Shown here: positions 8,324 through 19,904 of the stretch, piece after piece
How the letters are laid out: the number at the start of each line of letters is the position of its first letter
Position numbering within the stretch: the stretch's first letter is position 1
Assembly: GCF_014636275.1 (NCBI RefSeq)
Contig: NZ_BMEB01000001.1
Location: 620,001 to 684,000, forward strand
Length of the DNA: 64,000 nt
Source: Cellulomonas carbonis
Lineage (GTDB): Bacteria; Actinomycetota; Actinomycetes; Actinomycetales; Cellulomonadaceae
Direction of reading: 5' to 3'
The notes under the pieces: generated by a model
Database searches by the model: none
What the model was told of the DNA's origin: nothing
What the model saw: the letters and a program-made list of their open reading frames with translations, nothing else
Position numbers and translations under genes: made by a program

Positions 8324-9967
8324 TCAGCCGCGGCCGAGGCGCCGCACGAGCTCGCCCGCGTCCGCGCACGCGTCGAGCAGCTCGCCGACGTGCGACCGGG
8401 TGCCGCGCCACGGGTCCCGGAGCGGGATGCGCTGCAGGACGGGCAGCTCGGGCACGTCGAGGACGACCGAGTCCCAGCTCGCGGCGCGCACCTGGTGCGC
8501 GTACCGGCGCACGACCGTGCCGCGGAAGTAGGCACGCGTGTCGGACGGCGGCTCCGTCACGGCGCGGTCGACCTCGGCCGGGTCGACGAGCGTCTCCACC
8601 GCACCCGCGGCCACGAGGCGGTGGTAGAGGCCCCGCTCGGGACGGACGTCCGACCACTGGATGTCCATCGCGGCCAGGCGCGGGTGGTCCCACTCGAGGT
8701 GGTCACGGCGGCGCATCCCCTCCAGCAGGCGGAGCTTCGCGACCCACTCGACCTCGCGCGCGCACAGGCCGGGGTCGCGGGCGAGCCGGTCGAGCACCGA
8801 CTCCCAGCGGTCGAGCACCTCGCGCGTCGCGTCGTCGACGTCCGCACCGAGTGCCGCGACGACGGCGGCGAGGTACTCGCGCTGCACCTCGATCGCGGTG
8901 AGCCGACGCCCGTCGGCGAGCTCGAGCCGCGCCGTCAGCATGAGGTCCCTGCTCACGACGCGCACCGCGTCGACGGGGTCGGCGAGCGCGAGGTCCTCGA
9001 GCGGCGCGAGCACCTCGGGGCGCGACTGCGACCGCTCGAGGAGCCAGAGCACGAGCGACGTCGTCCCGAGGCGCAGCCACGTGGCGACCTCGAGCATCGT
9101 CGCGTCGCCGACGATGAGGTGCAGGCGGCGCCACCGCGACCGGTCGGCGTGCGGCTCGTCGCGCGTGTTGACGATGGGGCGTCGCAGCGTCGTCTCGAGG
9201 CCGACCTCGGCCTCGACGTAGTCGGCCCGCTGGGAGATCTGGAAGCCGGCGTCCTGCCCGGCCTGGCCCAGCCCCACGCGTCCAGCACCCGTGAACACCT
9301 GACGGGTCACGAGGAACGGGATGAGGTGCTGCGCGAGCACCTCGAAGGGAACGGCGCGGTCGACGAGGTAGTTCTCGTGCGTCCCGTACGAGGCGCCCTT
9401 GCCGTCGACGTTGTTCTTGTACAGGACGACGTCGGGCATGCCGGGCGTCGAGCACACCGCCCGCACGGCCCGCAGCGCGACCGCCTCCCCCGCCTTGTCC
9501 CACAGGACGGCGTCCCGTGGGTTCGTGACCTCGGGGCTCGAGTACTCCGGGTGCGCGTGGTCGACGTAGAACCGTGCGCCGTTGGTGAGGATCGTCGTCG
9601 CGGCCGCGGGGTCGTCGTACTCCTCGACCACGGGCCGCTCGCGCTCGCCGGGGTCGAGCGCCGTCGCCGTCGCAGCACCTGCCGCGACGTCCGGCACGCC
9701 GCCGTCGGGACCGGTCGGTGCGGGTGCGGACGGGTCGTCGGTCAGCATCGACGGGTGCGCCGCGGCCCGCTGGAGCCGGAAACCGCGCGCGTCGGCGAGG
9801 GGGTCCTCGTCCTCGTAGTCCCACCGCGCCGGGCGTCCCGGGGGTGAGGCGACCGAGGCGTACGCCGCGACGACGGTGCTCGACAGGACCATCGGGTTGG
9901 CCTGCGGCCGCCCCGGCTCGACGATGCCGAACTCGGTCTCGATCCCCATCACCCGACGTACGGTCAC
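8324..9967 (-). CDS. dop: Depupylase/Pup deamidase Dop
   Basis: 547 residues. It deamidates the Pup C-terminal Gln and cleaves Pup from substrates. It is a paralogue of PafA: MGIETEFGIVEPG begins the fold, and NGARFYVDHAHPEYSSPE contains Asp136, equivalent to the catalytic Asp94 of Mycobacterium Dop; VLYKNNVDGKGASYGTHENY follows. It is about 45 residues longer than mycobacterial Dop; the extra length is mainly an Ala/Pro/Gly-rich stretch at about residues 75-115, where the regulatory Dop-loop lies in the family. The GTG at 9967 has TAGGCT exactly 6 bases upstream, suggesting a leaderless transcript. Confidence 0.96.
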   Translation of the reverse strand: MTVRRVMGIETEFGIVEPGRPQANPMVLSSTVVAAYASVASPPGRPARWDYEDEDPLADARGFRLQRAAAHPSMLTDDPSAPAPTGPDGGVPDVAAGAATATALDPGERERPVVEEYDDPAAATTILTNGARFYVDHAHPEYSSPEVTNPRDAVLWDKAGEAVALRAVRAVCSTPGMPDVVLYKNNVDGKGASYGTHENYLVDRAVPFEVLAQHLIPFLVTRQVFTGAGRVGLGQAGQDAGFQISQRADYVEAEVGLETTLRRPIVNTRDEPHADRSRWRRLHLIVGDATMLEVATWLRLGTTSLVLWLLERSQSRPEVLAPLEDLALADPVDAVRVVSRDLMLTARLELADGRRLTAIEVQREYLAAVVAALGADVDDATREVLDRWESVLDRLARDPGLCAREVEWVAKLRLLEGMRRRDHLEWDHPRLAAMDIQWSDVRPERGLYHRLVAAGAVETLVDPAEVDRAVTEPPSDTRAYFRGTVVRRYAHQVRAASWDSVVLDVPELPVLQRIPLRDPWRGTRSHVGELLDACADAGELVRRLGRG

Positions 9968-9973
9968 CGCGCC

Positions 9974-9979
9974 AGCCTA
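9974..9979 (-). promoter_or_regulatory. -10 element for leaderless dop transcript
   Basis: TAGGCT on the minus strand, 6 bases before GTG 9967, so the predicted transcription start is the first base of the start codon. Confidence 0.5.
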
Positions 9980-10007
9980 GGTCGACGCGACGCCCGTACG
10001 GTCCGGC

Positions 10008-11660
10008 TCAGAGGTACTGCCCCGTCGGCGTCATCGTCTCGATCGTGCGGCTCGTGTCCTTGCCGCCCTTGCCCTGGACGATCGTCCGGATGAAGACGAT
10101 GCGCTCGCCCTTCTTGCCGGAGATCCGCGCCCAGTCGTCGGGGTTGGTCGTGTTGGGCAGGTCCTCGTTCTCCTTGAACTCGTCCTCGCACGCGGCCATG
10201 AGGTGCTCGACGCGGATGCCGCGCGCGCCCGTGGCGAGGAAGTCCTTGATCGCGGACTTCTTGGCGCGGTCGACGACGTTCTGGATCATCGCGCCCGAGC
10301 TGAAGTCCTTGAAGTGCAGGACCTCCTTGTCGCCCGACGCGTACGTCACCTCGAGGAACTCGTTCTCGCGCGTCTCGGCGTACATCCGCTCGACGACGCG
10401 CTGGATCATCGCCGTCACGGCGGCGGCCGCGTCGCCCTGGTGCTCGGCGAGGTCGTCGGGGTGCAGGGGCAGGTCCGGGGTCAGGTACTTCGTGAAGATG
10501 TCGCGTGCCGCCTCGGCGTCCGGCCGCTCGATCTTGATCTTCACGTCGAGGCGGCCCGGGCGCAGGATCGCGGGGTCGATCATGTCCTCGCGGTTGGACG
10601 CGCCGATCACGATGACGTTGTCGAGCCGCTCGACGCCGTCGATCTCGCTGAGCAGCTGCGGCACGACCGTCGTCTCGACGTCGGACGACACGCCCGTGCC
10701 GCGCGTGCGGAACAGCGACTCCATCTCGTCGAAGAAGACGACGACGGGGGTGCCCTGGGACGCCTTCTCCCTGGCGCGGGCGAAGATCAGGCGGATGTGC
10801 CGCTCCGTCTCGCCCACGTACTTGTTGAGGAGCTCGGGTCCCTTGACGTTGAGGAAGTAGCTCGTCCCGGCGGGGACGGGGACGCCGTCGGGACCGGGCG
10901 TCGTCCGCGTCTGCGCGAGCGACCGCGCGACCGCCTTGGCGATGAGCGTCTTGCCGCACCCGGGCGGGCCGTAGAGGAGGACGCCCTTGGGCGGGCGCAG
11001 GCCGTGCTCGCGGTACAGGTCAGGGTGGTTGAACGGCAGCTCGACGGCGTCGCGGATCTGCTCGATCTGCGACCCCAGGCCTCCGATGTCGCCGTAGTCG
11101 ATGTCCGGGACCTCCTCGAGGACGAGCTCCTCGACCTCGGCGCGCGGGATGCGCTCGAAGACGAAGCCCGAGCGCGAGTCGACCGTGAGCGCGTCGCCGA
11201 TGCGGACCGGCGAGTCCAGCACCTGGCCCGCGAGCCGCACGACGCGCTCCTCGTCCGCACGCCCGACCACGAGCGCGCGGTCCGGCGCGAGGATCTCCTT
11301 GACGGTCACGAGCTCGCCCACGGTCTCGTAGGCACCGGCCTCGACGACGGTGAGGGCCTCGTTGAGCCGCAGCTCCTGACCCGGCCGCAGCGCGTGCACC
11401 TCGACGGACGGGGCGACCTGGAGCTGCATCTTCCGGCCGGCGGAGACGACCTCGACCGAGCCGTCCGGGCGTGCGGCGAGGAACGTCGCGAAGGTCGCGG
11501 GCGGGCGGCCCAGCTCGTCGATGCGCTCCTGCAGCTCCGCGAGCCGGTCCCGGGCCTGGCGCAGCGCCTCCGCGAGCCGTTCGTTCTTGGCGGCCAGCAG
11601 CGCGAGCTGGCGGGCGTCCTCGGCGGATCGGCGTGCGTCCTGCTCCGGCGTCTGGCTCAT
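10008..11660 (-). CDS. arc: Proteasome-associated AAA ATPase Arc/Mpa
   Basis: 550 residues. A ring ATPase that captures Pup through its coiled coil and threads substrates into the 20S core. Residues about 12-50 form the coiled coil, followed by two OB-like domains (about 55-180) and an AAA domain with Walker A GPPGCGKT (231-238), Walker B VVVFFDE (306-312) and the arginine region AILRPGRLD. It ends in GQYL, the C-terminal motif that docks into the alpha ring. ATG 11660 has GGGAGG upstream; an in-frame extension upstream lacks family similarity. Confidence 0.97.
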   Translation of the reverse strand: MSQTPEQDARRSAEDARQLALLAAKNERLAEALRQARDRLAELQERIDELGRPPATFATFLAARPDGSVEVVSAGRKMQLQVAPSVEVHALRPGQELRLNEALTVVEAGAYETVGELVTVKEILAPDRALVVGRADEERVVRLAGQVLDSPVRIGDALTVDSRSGFVFERIPRAEVEELVLEEVPDIDYGDIGGLGSQIEQIRDAVELPFNHPDLYREHGLRPPKGVLLYGPPGCGKTLIAKAVARSLAQTRTTPGPDGVPVPAGTSYFLNVKGPELLNKYVGETERHIRLIFARAREKASQGTPVVVFFDEMESLFRTRGTGVSSDVETTVVPQLLSEIDGVERLDNVIVIGASNREDMIDPAILRPGRLDVKIKIERPDAEAARDIFTKYLTPDLPLHPDDLAEHQGDAAAAVTAMIQRVVERMYAETRENEFLEVTYASGDKEVLHFKDFSSGAMIQNVVDRAKKSAIKDFLATGARGIRVEHLMAACEDEFKENEDLPNTTNPDDWARISGKKGERIVFIRTIVQGKGGKDTSRTIETMTPTGQYL

Positions 11661-11730
11661 CGTGCCTCCCGTGTCCACCCGACCGTGGTCCACCGGACCG
11701 GGCGGGCGGCCCGGCGGAGCCTCCGGTGCA

Positions 11731-11749
11731 ACCCTACGTCGCGCGACGT
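11731..11749 (-). promoter_or_regulatory. Candidate arc promoter with adjacent perfect palindrome
   Basis: On the minus strand a TAGGGT -10 (11731-11736) is preceded by the 14-bp perfect palindrome ACGTCGCGCGACGT (11736-11749). The palindrome sits in the promoter spacer, where a repressor or activator could bind. The leader would be about 65 bases. Confidence 0.4.
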
Positions 11750-11805
11750 CCCCGGCCACGACCCGACCGACGGGCGGACGCGCGTGTCGGCCCGGCGGTC
11801 GGCCG

Positions 11806-11827
11806 TCGCCGGCGATCGGGCCGGCGA
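11806..11827 (-). terminator. Hairpin downstream of trmI
   Basis: TCGCCGGC and GCCGGCGA form an 8-bp perfect stem with a 6-base loop, starting 8 bases after the trmI stop on the minus strand. There is no T-tract. It separates trmI from arc. Confidence 0.45.
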
Positions 11828-11835
11828 GCGCGGCG

Positions 11836-14015
<2,180 letters not shown>

Positions 14016-14021
14016 GCGCAC

Positions 14022-14063
14022 ACCCTAGGCATGCCCGGTCGTGTCGGACCCCCGACGTATCCT
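14022..14063. promoter_or_regulatory. Compact divergent promoter pair
   Basis: Only 54 bases separate the two start codons. A minus-strand TAGGGT (14022-14027) serves the M50 protease and a plus-strand TATCCT (14058-14063) serves the RecB-like gene; each ends 6 bases before its GTG. Both genes are therefore predicted to be leaderless and to share upstream sequence. Confidence 0.5.
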
Positions 14064-14069
14064 CGCCGC

Positions 14070-14969
14070 GTGCCACAGACCGAGCTCGCCGTGCAGCCCG
14101 TCAGCCCCGCACCGCCCGGTGCGGAGGGTCCGGCGCCCGCACCCCGGCGACCGCCCGGGCTGTCACCCTCGCGCGCGAACGACTACCTGCAGTGCCCCCT
14201 GCTGTTCCGGTTCCGGGTGGTCGACCGGCTGCCCGAGCCGCCGAGCGCGGCCGCGGTGCGCGGGACGCTCGTCCACGCGGTGCTCGAGCGGCTGTACGAC
14301 GCCCCGGCGGGTGCGCGCACCCCGGCGGCGGCGCGTGCGCTGGTCGCACCCGAGTGGGACCGGATGCTGCAGGAGCGCCCCGAGTGCGCCGAGGTGCTCG
14401 CGGACGACGTCGACCTCGACGCGTGGTTCGCGCAGGCCGGCGCGCTGCTGGACACGTACTTCACGCTCGAGGACCCGAACCGCCTGCAGCCCGCCGAGCG
14501 CGAGCTCGACGTCGCGACGCAGCTCGAGGACGGCCCGCAGCTGCGCGGGATCGTCGACCGCGTCGACGTGGCGCCCGACGGCGCGATCCGGATCGTCGAC
14601 TACAAGACCGGCCGGTCGCCGCGCGAGGGCTTCGAGAGCGGCGCGCTCTTCCAGATGCGGTTCTACGCCCTCGTCGTCTCGCGCCTGCGGCACCGCGTCC
14701 CGGCGATGCTCCAGCTCGTGTACCTCGGTGACGGCACCGTGCTCCGGCACGTCCCCGACGAGGCCGAGCTGCGCACCACCGAGCGACGCGTCCGCGCGAT
14801 CTGGTCGGGCATCGTCGCCGCCGCCGAGCAGGGCTCCTGGACGCCCCGACCGGGACCGCTGTGCGGCTGGTGCGCGCACAAGGACCTGTGCCCCGCGTTC
14901 GGCGGGACACCCCCCGAGGTGCCGCCGGGCGCGGTCGAGCTGACGTTGGGCGTCACGCCTCGGTCGTGA
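14070..14969 (+). CDS. RecB-family PD-(D/E)XK nuclease with predicted 4Fe-4S cluster
   Basis: 299 residues. The nuclease core includes His69, Asp163 (GIVDRVD) and the DYK motif (Asp177, Lys179), followed by a Gln/Tyr motif (FQMRFYAL). Cys42 (LQCP) plus Cys265, Cys268 and Cys274 (LCGWCAHKDLCP) reproduce the one-plus-three cysteine arrangement that holds an iron-sulfur cluster in AddB and Cas4. No helicase domain is present, so this is a stand-alone PDDEXK_1 exonuclease of the kind widespread in actinobacteria. Likely DNA repair; partner unknown. Start is a GTG with TATCCT 6 bases upstream. Its 3' end overlaps the convergent HAD gene by 17 bases. Confidence 0.88.
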   Translation: MPQTELAVQPVSPAPPGAEGPAPAPRRPPGLSPSRANDYLQCPLLFRFRVVDRLPEPPSAAAVRGTLVHAVLERLYDAPAGARTPAAARALVAPEWDRMLQERPECAEVLADDVDLDAWFAQAGALLDTYFTLEDPNRLQPAERELDVATQLEDGPQLRGIVDRVDVAPDGAIRIVDYKTGRSPREGFESGALFQMRFYALVVSRLRHRVPAMLQLVYLGDGTVLRHVPDEAELRTTERRVRAIWSGIVAAAEQGSWTPRPGPLCGWCAHKDLCPAFGGTPPEVPPGAVELTLGVTPRS

Positions 14970-15690
14970 GCCCCGCCTGCCCGGGCGCGTCGACGGGCAT
15001 CCGGTCGAGGACCTCACCAGCGCCGATGCGGGCGAGGGCCGCGAGGTCGACGTCCTCGAGCGACGCGACCCGGCTCAGGCCGTCGCGCGGCTCGACCGGG
15101 ACGAGGTGCTGCACGCCGAGCGTCCGGGCGCCCGACGCGAGCGCCGACGCGATCCCGGGACGCGAGTCCTCGATCGCGACGCACCGCGTGACGTCGACAC
15201 CGAGCACCTCGGCGGCACGCAGGTACGGCTCCGGGTCCGGCTTGCCGCGGGACACCTCGTCCCCGGTCACCATGACCGTCAGGACGCCCTCGGGCGCGGT
15301 GCGCATCGCCTCCTCGGCGAACCGTCGGTACGACATCGTCACGAGCGCGCACGGCACGCCCGCGTCGCGCAGGTCCTCGAGCAGGCGACGGGCCCCCGGC
15401 TGCCACACGGTGTGCGAGCGGACCGAGGCGACGACGCCGTCGATGAGGCGCTCGACGATCTCGCCCGTCGGCAGCGTCACACCGGCCTCGGCGAGGAGCG
15501 CCGCCGAGTGCTCCAGCGGCAGACCGACGAGGCGCAGCGCGTCCTCCGTCGTCCACGTCCCGCCGAACTCCTGGACGAGCGCGGTCTCCGCCGCGATCCA
15601 CGCCGGCTCCGTGTCGACGAGCGTCCCGTCCATGTCCCACAGGACGGCGGCGGGCAGGTCGGGGACCACGGGGGCGGGAGTCGCGGGCAC
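14953..15690 (-). CDS. HAD-superfamily phosphatase (beta-phosphoglucomutase/Gph-like)
   Basis: 245 residues. Motif I is WDMDGTLVDTEP (nucleophile Asp at about residue 19, acid Asp two residues on), motif II VTMS, motif III Lys in GKPDPEPYL, and motif IV IEDSRPGI. A helical cap lies between motifs I and II, as in subfamily IA enzymes. Probable small-molecule phosphatase; substrate not predictable. The GTG start is 6 bases after TAGACT (15697-15702). The gene converges on and overlaps the RecB-like gene. Confidence 0.9.
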   Translation of the reverse strand: MPATPAPVVPDLPAAVLWDMDGTLVDTEPAWIAAETALVQEFGGTWTTEDALRLVGLPLEHSAALLAEAGVTLPTGEIVERLIDGVVASVRSHTVWQPGARRLLEDLRDAGVPCALVTMSYRRFAEEAMRTAPEGVLTVMVTGDEVSRGKPDPEPYLRAAEVLGVDVTRCVAIEDSRPGIASALASGARTLGVQHLVPVEPRDGLSRVASLEDVDLAALARIGAGEVLDRMPVDAPGQAGLTTEA

Positions 15691-15696
15691 CGGCGC

Positions 15697-15743
15697 AGTC
15701 TAGGTGGCCGCCTCGGCCCGCGCCGGGGCCGAGCGCCTAGGCT
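15697..15743. promoter_or_regulatory. Divergent leaderless promoter pair (HAD / PAC2)
   Basis: Minus-strand TAGACT (15697-15702) and plus-strand TAGGCT (15738-15743) each end exactly 6 bases before the start codon of the HAD and PAC2 genes. Confidence 0.5.
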
Positions 15744-15749
15744 GACCGC

Positions 15750-16616
15750 ATGACCGACGCACTGCCCGGTGGGCGCCTCCGCGGTCCGGTCCTGCTCGCC
15801 GCCTTCGAGGGCTGGAACGACGCGGGGTCGGCCGCGACGCAGACGCTCGCGCACCTGCACGAGGTGTGGGGCGCCGAGCAGGTCGACGAGCTCGATCCCG
15901 AGGAGTTCCACGACTTCCAGGTCAACCGCCCGACGGTCGGCCCGGGCCCCGACGGCGGTCGCGTGATCTCGTGGCCGTCGACGACGGTCGCGGTGGCCGA
16001 ACCCGGTGCGGGCGACCCCGTCGTCCTCGTCCACGGCATCGAGCCGTCGATGCGCTGGCGCCGCTACTGCACCGAGCTTCTCGACATCGCCGAGCGGCTG
16101 GGCGTCCGGACCGTCGTCACGATCGGCGCGCTCCTCGCCGACGTGCCGCACACGCGGCCGATCCCGGTCACCACGACCACCGAGGACCACGGCCTCCAGC
16201 TCGCGCTCGGCGTCGAGCCGAGCACGTACGAGGGCCCCACGGGGATCGTCGGCGTGCTGCAGCACGCCGCGTCCCTGCGGGGTCTCGCCGGCGTGTCCCT
16301 GTGGAGCGCCGTCCCGCACTACGTCGCACACCCGCCGTCCCCCAAGGCGACGCTGGCGCTGCTGGCCCGGATCGAGGAGCTCGTCGGCGTCCCGGTGCCG
16401 CTCGGCGACCTCCCGGAGGACGCCGAGGCCTGGCAGCACGGCGTCGACGAGCTCGCGGCCGAGGACACCGAGATCGCCGAGTACGTGGCGCAGCTGGAGG
16501 AGGCCAAGGACACGGCCGACCTGCCCGAGGCGACGGGCGAGGCCATCGCGCGCGAGTTCGAGCGCTACCTGCGTCGCCGCGACCGGGGCCCGGGGCACGG
16601 CGGGCCCACCGCCTGA
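15750..16616 (+). CDS. PAC2 family protein
   Basis: 288 residues. Similar to the PAC2 (proteasome assembly chaperone 2) family common in actinobacteria: AAFEGWNDAGSAATQTLAHL near the N-terminus, a central VVTIGALLADVPHTRP, and SLWSAVPHYVAHPPSPKATLALL. Archaeal and eukaryotic relatives act in proteasome assembly, but a role in the bacterial proteasome is unproven; it lies 9 kb from prcBA. Leaderless-type start at ATG 15750. The C-terminus is acidic, then Arg-rich. Confidence 0.88.
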   Translation: MTDALPGGRLRGPVLLAAFEGWNDAGSAATQTLAHLHEVWGAEQVDELDPEEFHDFQVNRPTVGPGPDGGRVISWPSTTVAVAEPGAGDPVVLVHGIEPSMRWRRYCTELLDIAERLGVRTVVTIGALLADVPHTRPIPVTTTTEDHGLQLALGVEPSTYEGPTGIVGVLQHAASLRGLAGVSLWSAVPHYVAHPPSPKATLALLARIEELVGVPVPLGDLPEDAEAWQHGVDELAAEDTEIAEYVAQLEEAKDTADLPEATGEAIAREFERYLRRRDRGPGHGGPTA

Positions 16617-16653
16617 GGGCGGCTGTGAACCGCTCCCGACGACCGTCCTCGCG

Positions 16654-17913
16654 TCAGAGGCGCACGCCGAGGAGCGCGTCGACGGCACGGGCGAGCACGC
16701 CGGGTGCACCCTCGACGTCGCCGCCGACGCTCAGCGCCGCGTCGGCCCACGTGTCGACGGCGCGCAGGGCTGCCGGGGCGTCGAGGTCGGCGGCCAGGGC
16801 GGACCGGACGGCCTCGAGGGTCGACGTCGCGTCGGGTCCCCCGTTGCCCGAGACCGCGTCGCGCCACCGGGCGAGCCGCTGCTGCGCCTGGGCCAGGACG
16901 TCGTCGTCCCACTCCCAGTCCTCGCGGTAGTGGTGCGCGAGGACGGCGAGGCGGACCGCCATCGGGTCCACGCCCTGCTCTCGCAGCCGTGACACGAGCA
17001 CCAGGTTGCCGAGCGACTTGCTCATCTTCTCGCCGTCGAACGCGACCATCCCGGTGTGCACGTGCACGCGCGCACCGGCCGCGCCGAGCGCCCGCGCGTG
17101 CGCCGTGCTCATCTCGTGGTGCGGGAAGCACAGGTCCTTGCCGCCGCCCTGGACGTCGAACTCGGGGCCCAGGGCGCTCTGCGCGATCACGGTGCACTCG
17201 ATGTGCCACCCGGGACGCCCCGACCCGAGGACGCCGCCGTCCCAGCTCGGCTCGCCCGGACGCTCACGGCGCCACAGCGCGGGGTCGAGCGGGTCGCGCT
17301 TGCCGGGTCGCGCCGGGTCGCCGCCGCGCTCCGCGAACAGCTCGACGGTGCGGTCGTGGTCCAGACCTGCCACGGAGCCGAAGTGCGGGTCCACCGAGAC
17401 GTCCGCGTACACGTCACCGAGCTCGGGCAGGTCGCCTCCGGCGCCCTGCTCGACGGCGACGCGGTACGCCAGGCCGCGGTCCAGCAGGCGGGCGACGGCG
17501 TCCGCCACGAGCGGGATCGTCTCGACAGCACCGAGGTAGGTGCTGGGCGGGATGACGGCGAGGGCGGTCATGTCCTCGGCGAAGAGGGCCGTCTGCTCGG
17601 CCGCCAGGTCCTCCCAGTCGACGCCCGTCTGCGCGGCGCGCTCGAGGAGCGGGTCGTCGACGTCCGTCACGTTCGACGCGTACCGCACCTCCAGGCCCGA
17701 GTCGAGCCACGCGCGGTGCAGGAGGTCGAACGCGATGTACGTCGAGGCGTGACCGAGGTGGGTCGCGTCGTACGGGGTGATGCCGCACACGTAGAGCGAG
17801 GCGACGGGACCCGTGGCCGCCGGCACGAGGGCGCCGGTGGCGCTGTCGACGACGCGCACCTCCTGACCTCGCCCGGGGACCTGGGGGACGGCAGGAGCAG
17901 GCCAGGTACGCAC
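16654..17913 (-). CDS. mshC: Cysteine--1-D-myo-inosityl 2-amino-2-deoxy-alpha-D-glucopyranoside ligase MshC
   Basis: 419 residues. An ATP-dependent ligase that joins cysteine to GlcN-Ins, the penultimate step of mycothiol synthesis. It is a CysS paralogue: the zinc and active-site segment [17 protein letters not shown] (Cys43, HLGH 52-55), a second zinc region GWHIECTV (Cys240) and KMSKS at 296-300. The opening [14 protein letters not shown] and the short C-terminus, without the CysS anticodon domain, separate MshC from cysteinyl-tRNA synthetase. GTG start 6 bases after TAGGCT. Confidence 0.95.
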   Translation of the reverse strand: MRTWPAPAVPQVPGRGQEVRVVDSATGALVPAATGPVASLYVCGITPYDATHLGHASTYIAFDLLHRAWLDSGLEVRYASNVTDVDDPLLERAAQTGVDWEDLAAEQTALFAEDMTALAVIPPSTYLGAVETIPLVADAVARLLDRGLAYRVAVEQGAGGDLPELGDVYADVSVDPHFGSVAGLDHDRTVELFAERGGDPARPGKRDPLDPALWRRERPGEPSWDGGVLGSGRPGWHIECTVIAQSALGPEFDVQGGGKDLCFPHHEMSTAHARALGAAGARVHVHTGMVAFDGEKMSKSLGNLVLVSRLREQGVDPMAVRLAVLAHHYREDWEWDDDVLAQAQQRLARWRDAVSGNGGPDATSTLEAVRSALAADLDAPAALRAVDTWADAALSVGGDVEGAPGVLARAVDALLGVRL

Positions 17914-17919
17914 GCGCGC

Positions 17920-17987
17920 AGCCTAGGGCACCGAACCGGGAGGCCGGCCGCCGTTCTCCCCACCGACGGGCGGCTGCGGTCCACACT
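17920..17987. promoter_or_regulatory. Divergent promoters of mshC and corA
   Basis: Minus-strand TAGGCT (17920-17925) lies 6 bases before the mshC GTG. Plus-strand CACACT (17982-17987) lies 6 bases before the corA-like ATG. Confidence 0.45.
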
Positions 17988-17993
17988 GCACTC

Positions 17994-19067
17994 ATGGACA
18001 GCGCAGGAGCCGTCTCCGTGTGGGTCCGGACGGGTGGTGCGTGGGCGCCTGCTCCGGAGGGCTACCGCAGGGCGGGCCAGGAGCCCGTCTGGCTCCGGGT
18101 CGACGACCCCGCACGCGTCGTCGCAGGGGCCGTCGCGCTCGGGGCGGACCCGGACGTCGTCCGGGCGGCGGGCGCGCACGCGCTGCCCGCGCCCGCGGGG
18201 CGTCCGCACGTCGAGCACCTCGCGGGCGGCGGCGTCTACCTCGTCACGCCGACGGTCGCCTTCCGACCGACAGAGAGCGCGGTCGTCACGGGCACCGTGA
18301 CGTGCCTCGTCGTGGAGGGACTGACGGTCACGGCCGAGACCCCGGACGGCGCCGTGCTCGACCGGCTCGCGGCGCGGCTCCCGACGTCACCGGGCGTGGC
18401 CGACCGCATCTCGTCCGGGGTGCTCGCGGGGCTCGTGGCGTCCCTGGTCGCGGGCGCGGCGGAGGTCGAGGTCGGGCTCGCCGAGGCCGTCGCGGACCTC
18501 GAGACCGAGGTGTTCGCGGACGCCTCGGCGACGCCCGTCGAGCGGTTGTACGCGCTCAAGCGGGAGGTCGCGGAGGCGCGTCGAGGGCTCGTGCTCCTCG
18601 CCGCCGAGCTCGCGGACCTCGTGACCGACGTCGACGAGCGCGCCGCGGAGGACGCCTGGGTCTGGCGACCGGCGGCCGTCGTCGAACGCCTCGACCACCG
18701 GCTCGAGGGACATGACCGCCTGCTCGGCGACATGCTCACGGCGCACCTCGCGCTCGTGTCCCTCCGCCAGAACGACGACGTCCGGCGCATCTCGGCGTGG
18801 GCCGCGATCGCGGCCGCACCGACCCTCCTCGCGAGCGTGTACGGCATGAACTTCCGTCACATGCCCGAGCTCGGCTGGCCGATCGGCTACCCGCTCGCCG
18901 TCGCCGTCATGGTCGCCGTCTGCGTCGTCCTGCACCGCGTCTTCACGCGCAGCGGGTGGCTCGGACGTCAGGCGTCGGCGCCCGCGAGCGGCTCGAGCAC
19001 GCCCGTGAGCAGCAGGCCGACGACGACCGCGGCGAGCACGAGGCGGTACACGACGAACGGCAGGTAG
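17994..19067 (+). CDS. CorA-family divalent cation transporter
   Basis: 357 residues. A soluble N-terminal domain, a long helical region (about 130-265), then two membrane helices joined by the loop [11 protein letters not shown], which holds the GMN selectivity motif of CorA channels. Likely Mg2+ or related cation transport at the membrane. The reading frame runs about 34 residues past the second helix as a Ser/Thr-rich tail ([19 protein letters not shown]), and this tail is wholly antisense to the 3' end of uppP (100-base overlap). CorA proteins normally stop soon after helix 2, so the tail may be a recent extension. Confidence 0.9.
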   Translation: MDSAGAVSVWVRTGGAWAPAPEGYRRAGQEPVWLRVDDPARVVAGAVALGADPDVVRAAGAHALPAPAGRPHVEHLAGGGVYLVTPTVAFRPTESAVVTGTVTCLVVEGLTVTAETPDGAVLDRLAARLPTSPGVADRISSGVLAGLVASLVAGAAEVEVGLAEAVADLETEVFADASATPVERLYALKREVAEARRGLVLLAAELADLVTDVDERAAEDAWVWRPAAVVERLDHRLEGHDRLLGDMLTAHLALVSLRQNDDVRRISAWAAIAAAPTLLASVYGMNFRHMPELGWPIGYPLAVAVMVAVCVVLHRVFTRSGWLGRQASAPASGSSTPVSSRPTTTAASTRRYTTNGR

Positions 19068-19843
19068 CTGTAGGCCGACACGATCCTCAGGAACCAGATG
19101 ATGACGACGTAGCCGACGGCGAACGCGATGACGGTCGCGAGGACCGTCACGCCCAGCCCGGGCGTCCCCGCGGAGCCGAAGTCGTCGAGGCTCGTGACGA
19201 GCTGCTGGACGCCCGAGCCGAGCACGGCGGGGATGGCGAGCAGGAACGAGTACCGGGCCGCGGCCTCGCGCGTGTAGCCCATGAGCAGTCCCGCGGTGAT
19301 CGTGCCGCCCGAGCGCGACACGCCCGGCACGAGGGCCATCGCCTGCGCGAAGCCGAACAGGACGGCGTGCCGCCCAGTGAGCTTCTCGAGGGGCCGTCGC
19401 TTGGCGCCGACGCGGTCGGCGATCCCGAGGAAGACCGCGAACACCGCGAGCATCGCCGCGACGACGTACAGGTTGCGGAACGGCCCCTTGATCGAGTCCT
19501 CGAACAGCAGGCCCAGCACGACGATCGGGACCGAGCCGAGCGCGATCCACCACGCGAGGCGGGCGTCGGCGTCGTGCGCGCCGAGCCGGTCCCGCCAGGT
19601 CGTCCCGTCCCGACCACGCAGCGCACCCCACCACGCCCGGACGATCCGCACGATGTCCTTGCGGAAGTACAGGAGCACGGCCGTCTCGGTGCCGATCTGG
19701 GTGATCGCCGTGAACGCGGCACCGGGGTCCTCACCTCCGGGCAGCAGCTGCCCGACGATGCGCAGGTGCGCGCTCGACGAGATCGGGAGGAACTCGGTCA
19801 GGCCCTGCACGAGGCCGAGGACGGCCGCTTCCCACCACGTCAC
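18968..19843 (-). CDS. uppP: Undecaprenyl-diphosphate phosphatase UppP (BacA)
   Basis: 291-residue polytopic membrane enzyme that recycles undecaprenyl pyrophosphate for peptidoglycan and other wall polymers. The two conserved active-site motifs are [16 protein letters not shown] (about 13-28) and [11 protein letters not shown] (about 170), the BacA signatures. The GTG at 19843 opens [14 protein letters not shown], the family start; TAACGT lies 8 bases upstream. Its 3' end overlaps the corA-like gene by 100 bases. Confidence 0.95.
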   Translation of the reverse strand: MTWWEAAVLGLVQGLTEFLPISSSAHLRIVGQLLPGGEDPGAAFTAITQIGTETAVLLYFRKDIVRIVRAWWGALRGRDGTTWRDRLGAHDADARLAWWIALGSVPIVVLGLLFEDSIKGPFRNLYVVAAMLAVFAVFLGIADRVGAKRRPLEKLTGRHAVLFGFAQAMALVPGVSRSGGTITAGLLMGYTREAAARYSFLLAIPAVLGSGVQQLVTSLDDFGSAGTPGLGVTVLATVIAFAVGYVVIIWFLRIVSAYSYLPFVVYRLVLAAVVVGLLLTGVLEPLAGADA

Positions 19844-19851
19844 GTGCCGCA

Positions 19852-19896
19852 ACGTTACAGGTCGCGGCAACGCCTGCCGACGTGCGCCGGTAGCCT
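19852..19896. promoter_or_regulatory. Divergent promoters of uppP and the aldo/keto reductase
   Basis: Minus-strand TAACGT (19852-19857) and plus-strand TAGCCT (19891-19896); each ends 8 bases before its start codon. Confidence 0.4.
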
Positions 19897-19904
19897 TGCC
19901 GACC

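Noticed and set aside
15750..16616. PAC2 protein as part of the proteasome operon
   Set aside because: It has its own promoter, lies 9 kb away and is on the other strand; a functional link is only a name association.
16654..17913. Cysteinyl-tRNA synthetase
   Set aside because: KMSKS and the zinc site are shared, but the opening [24 protein letters not shown] and the short C-terminus identify MshC.
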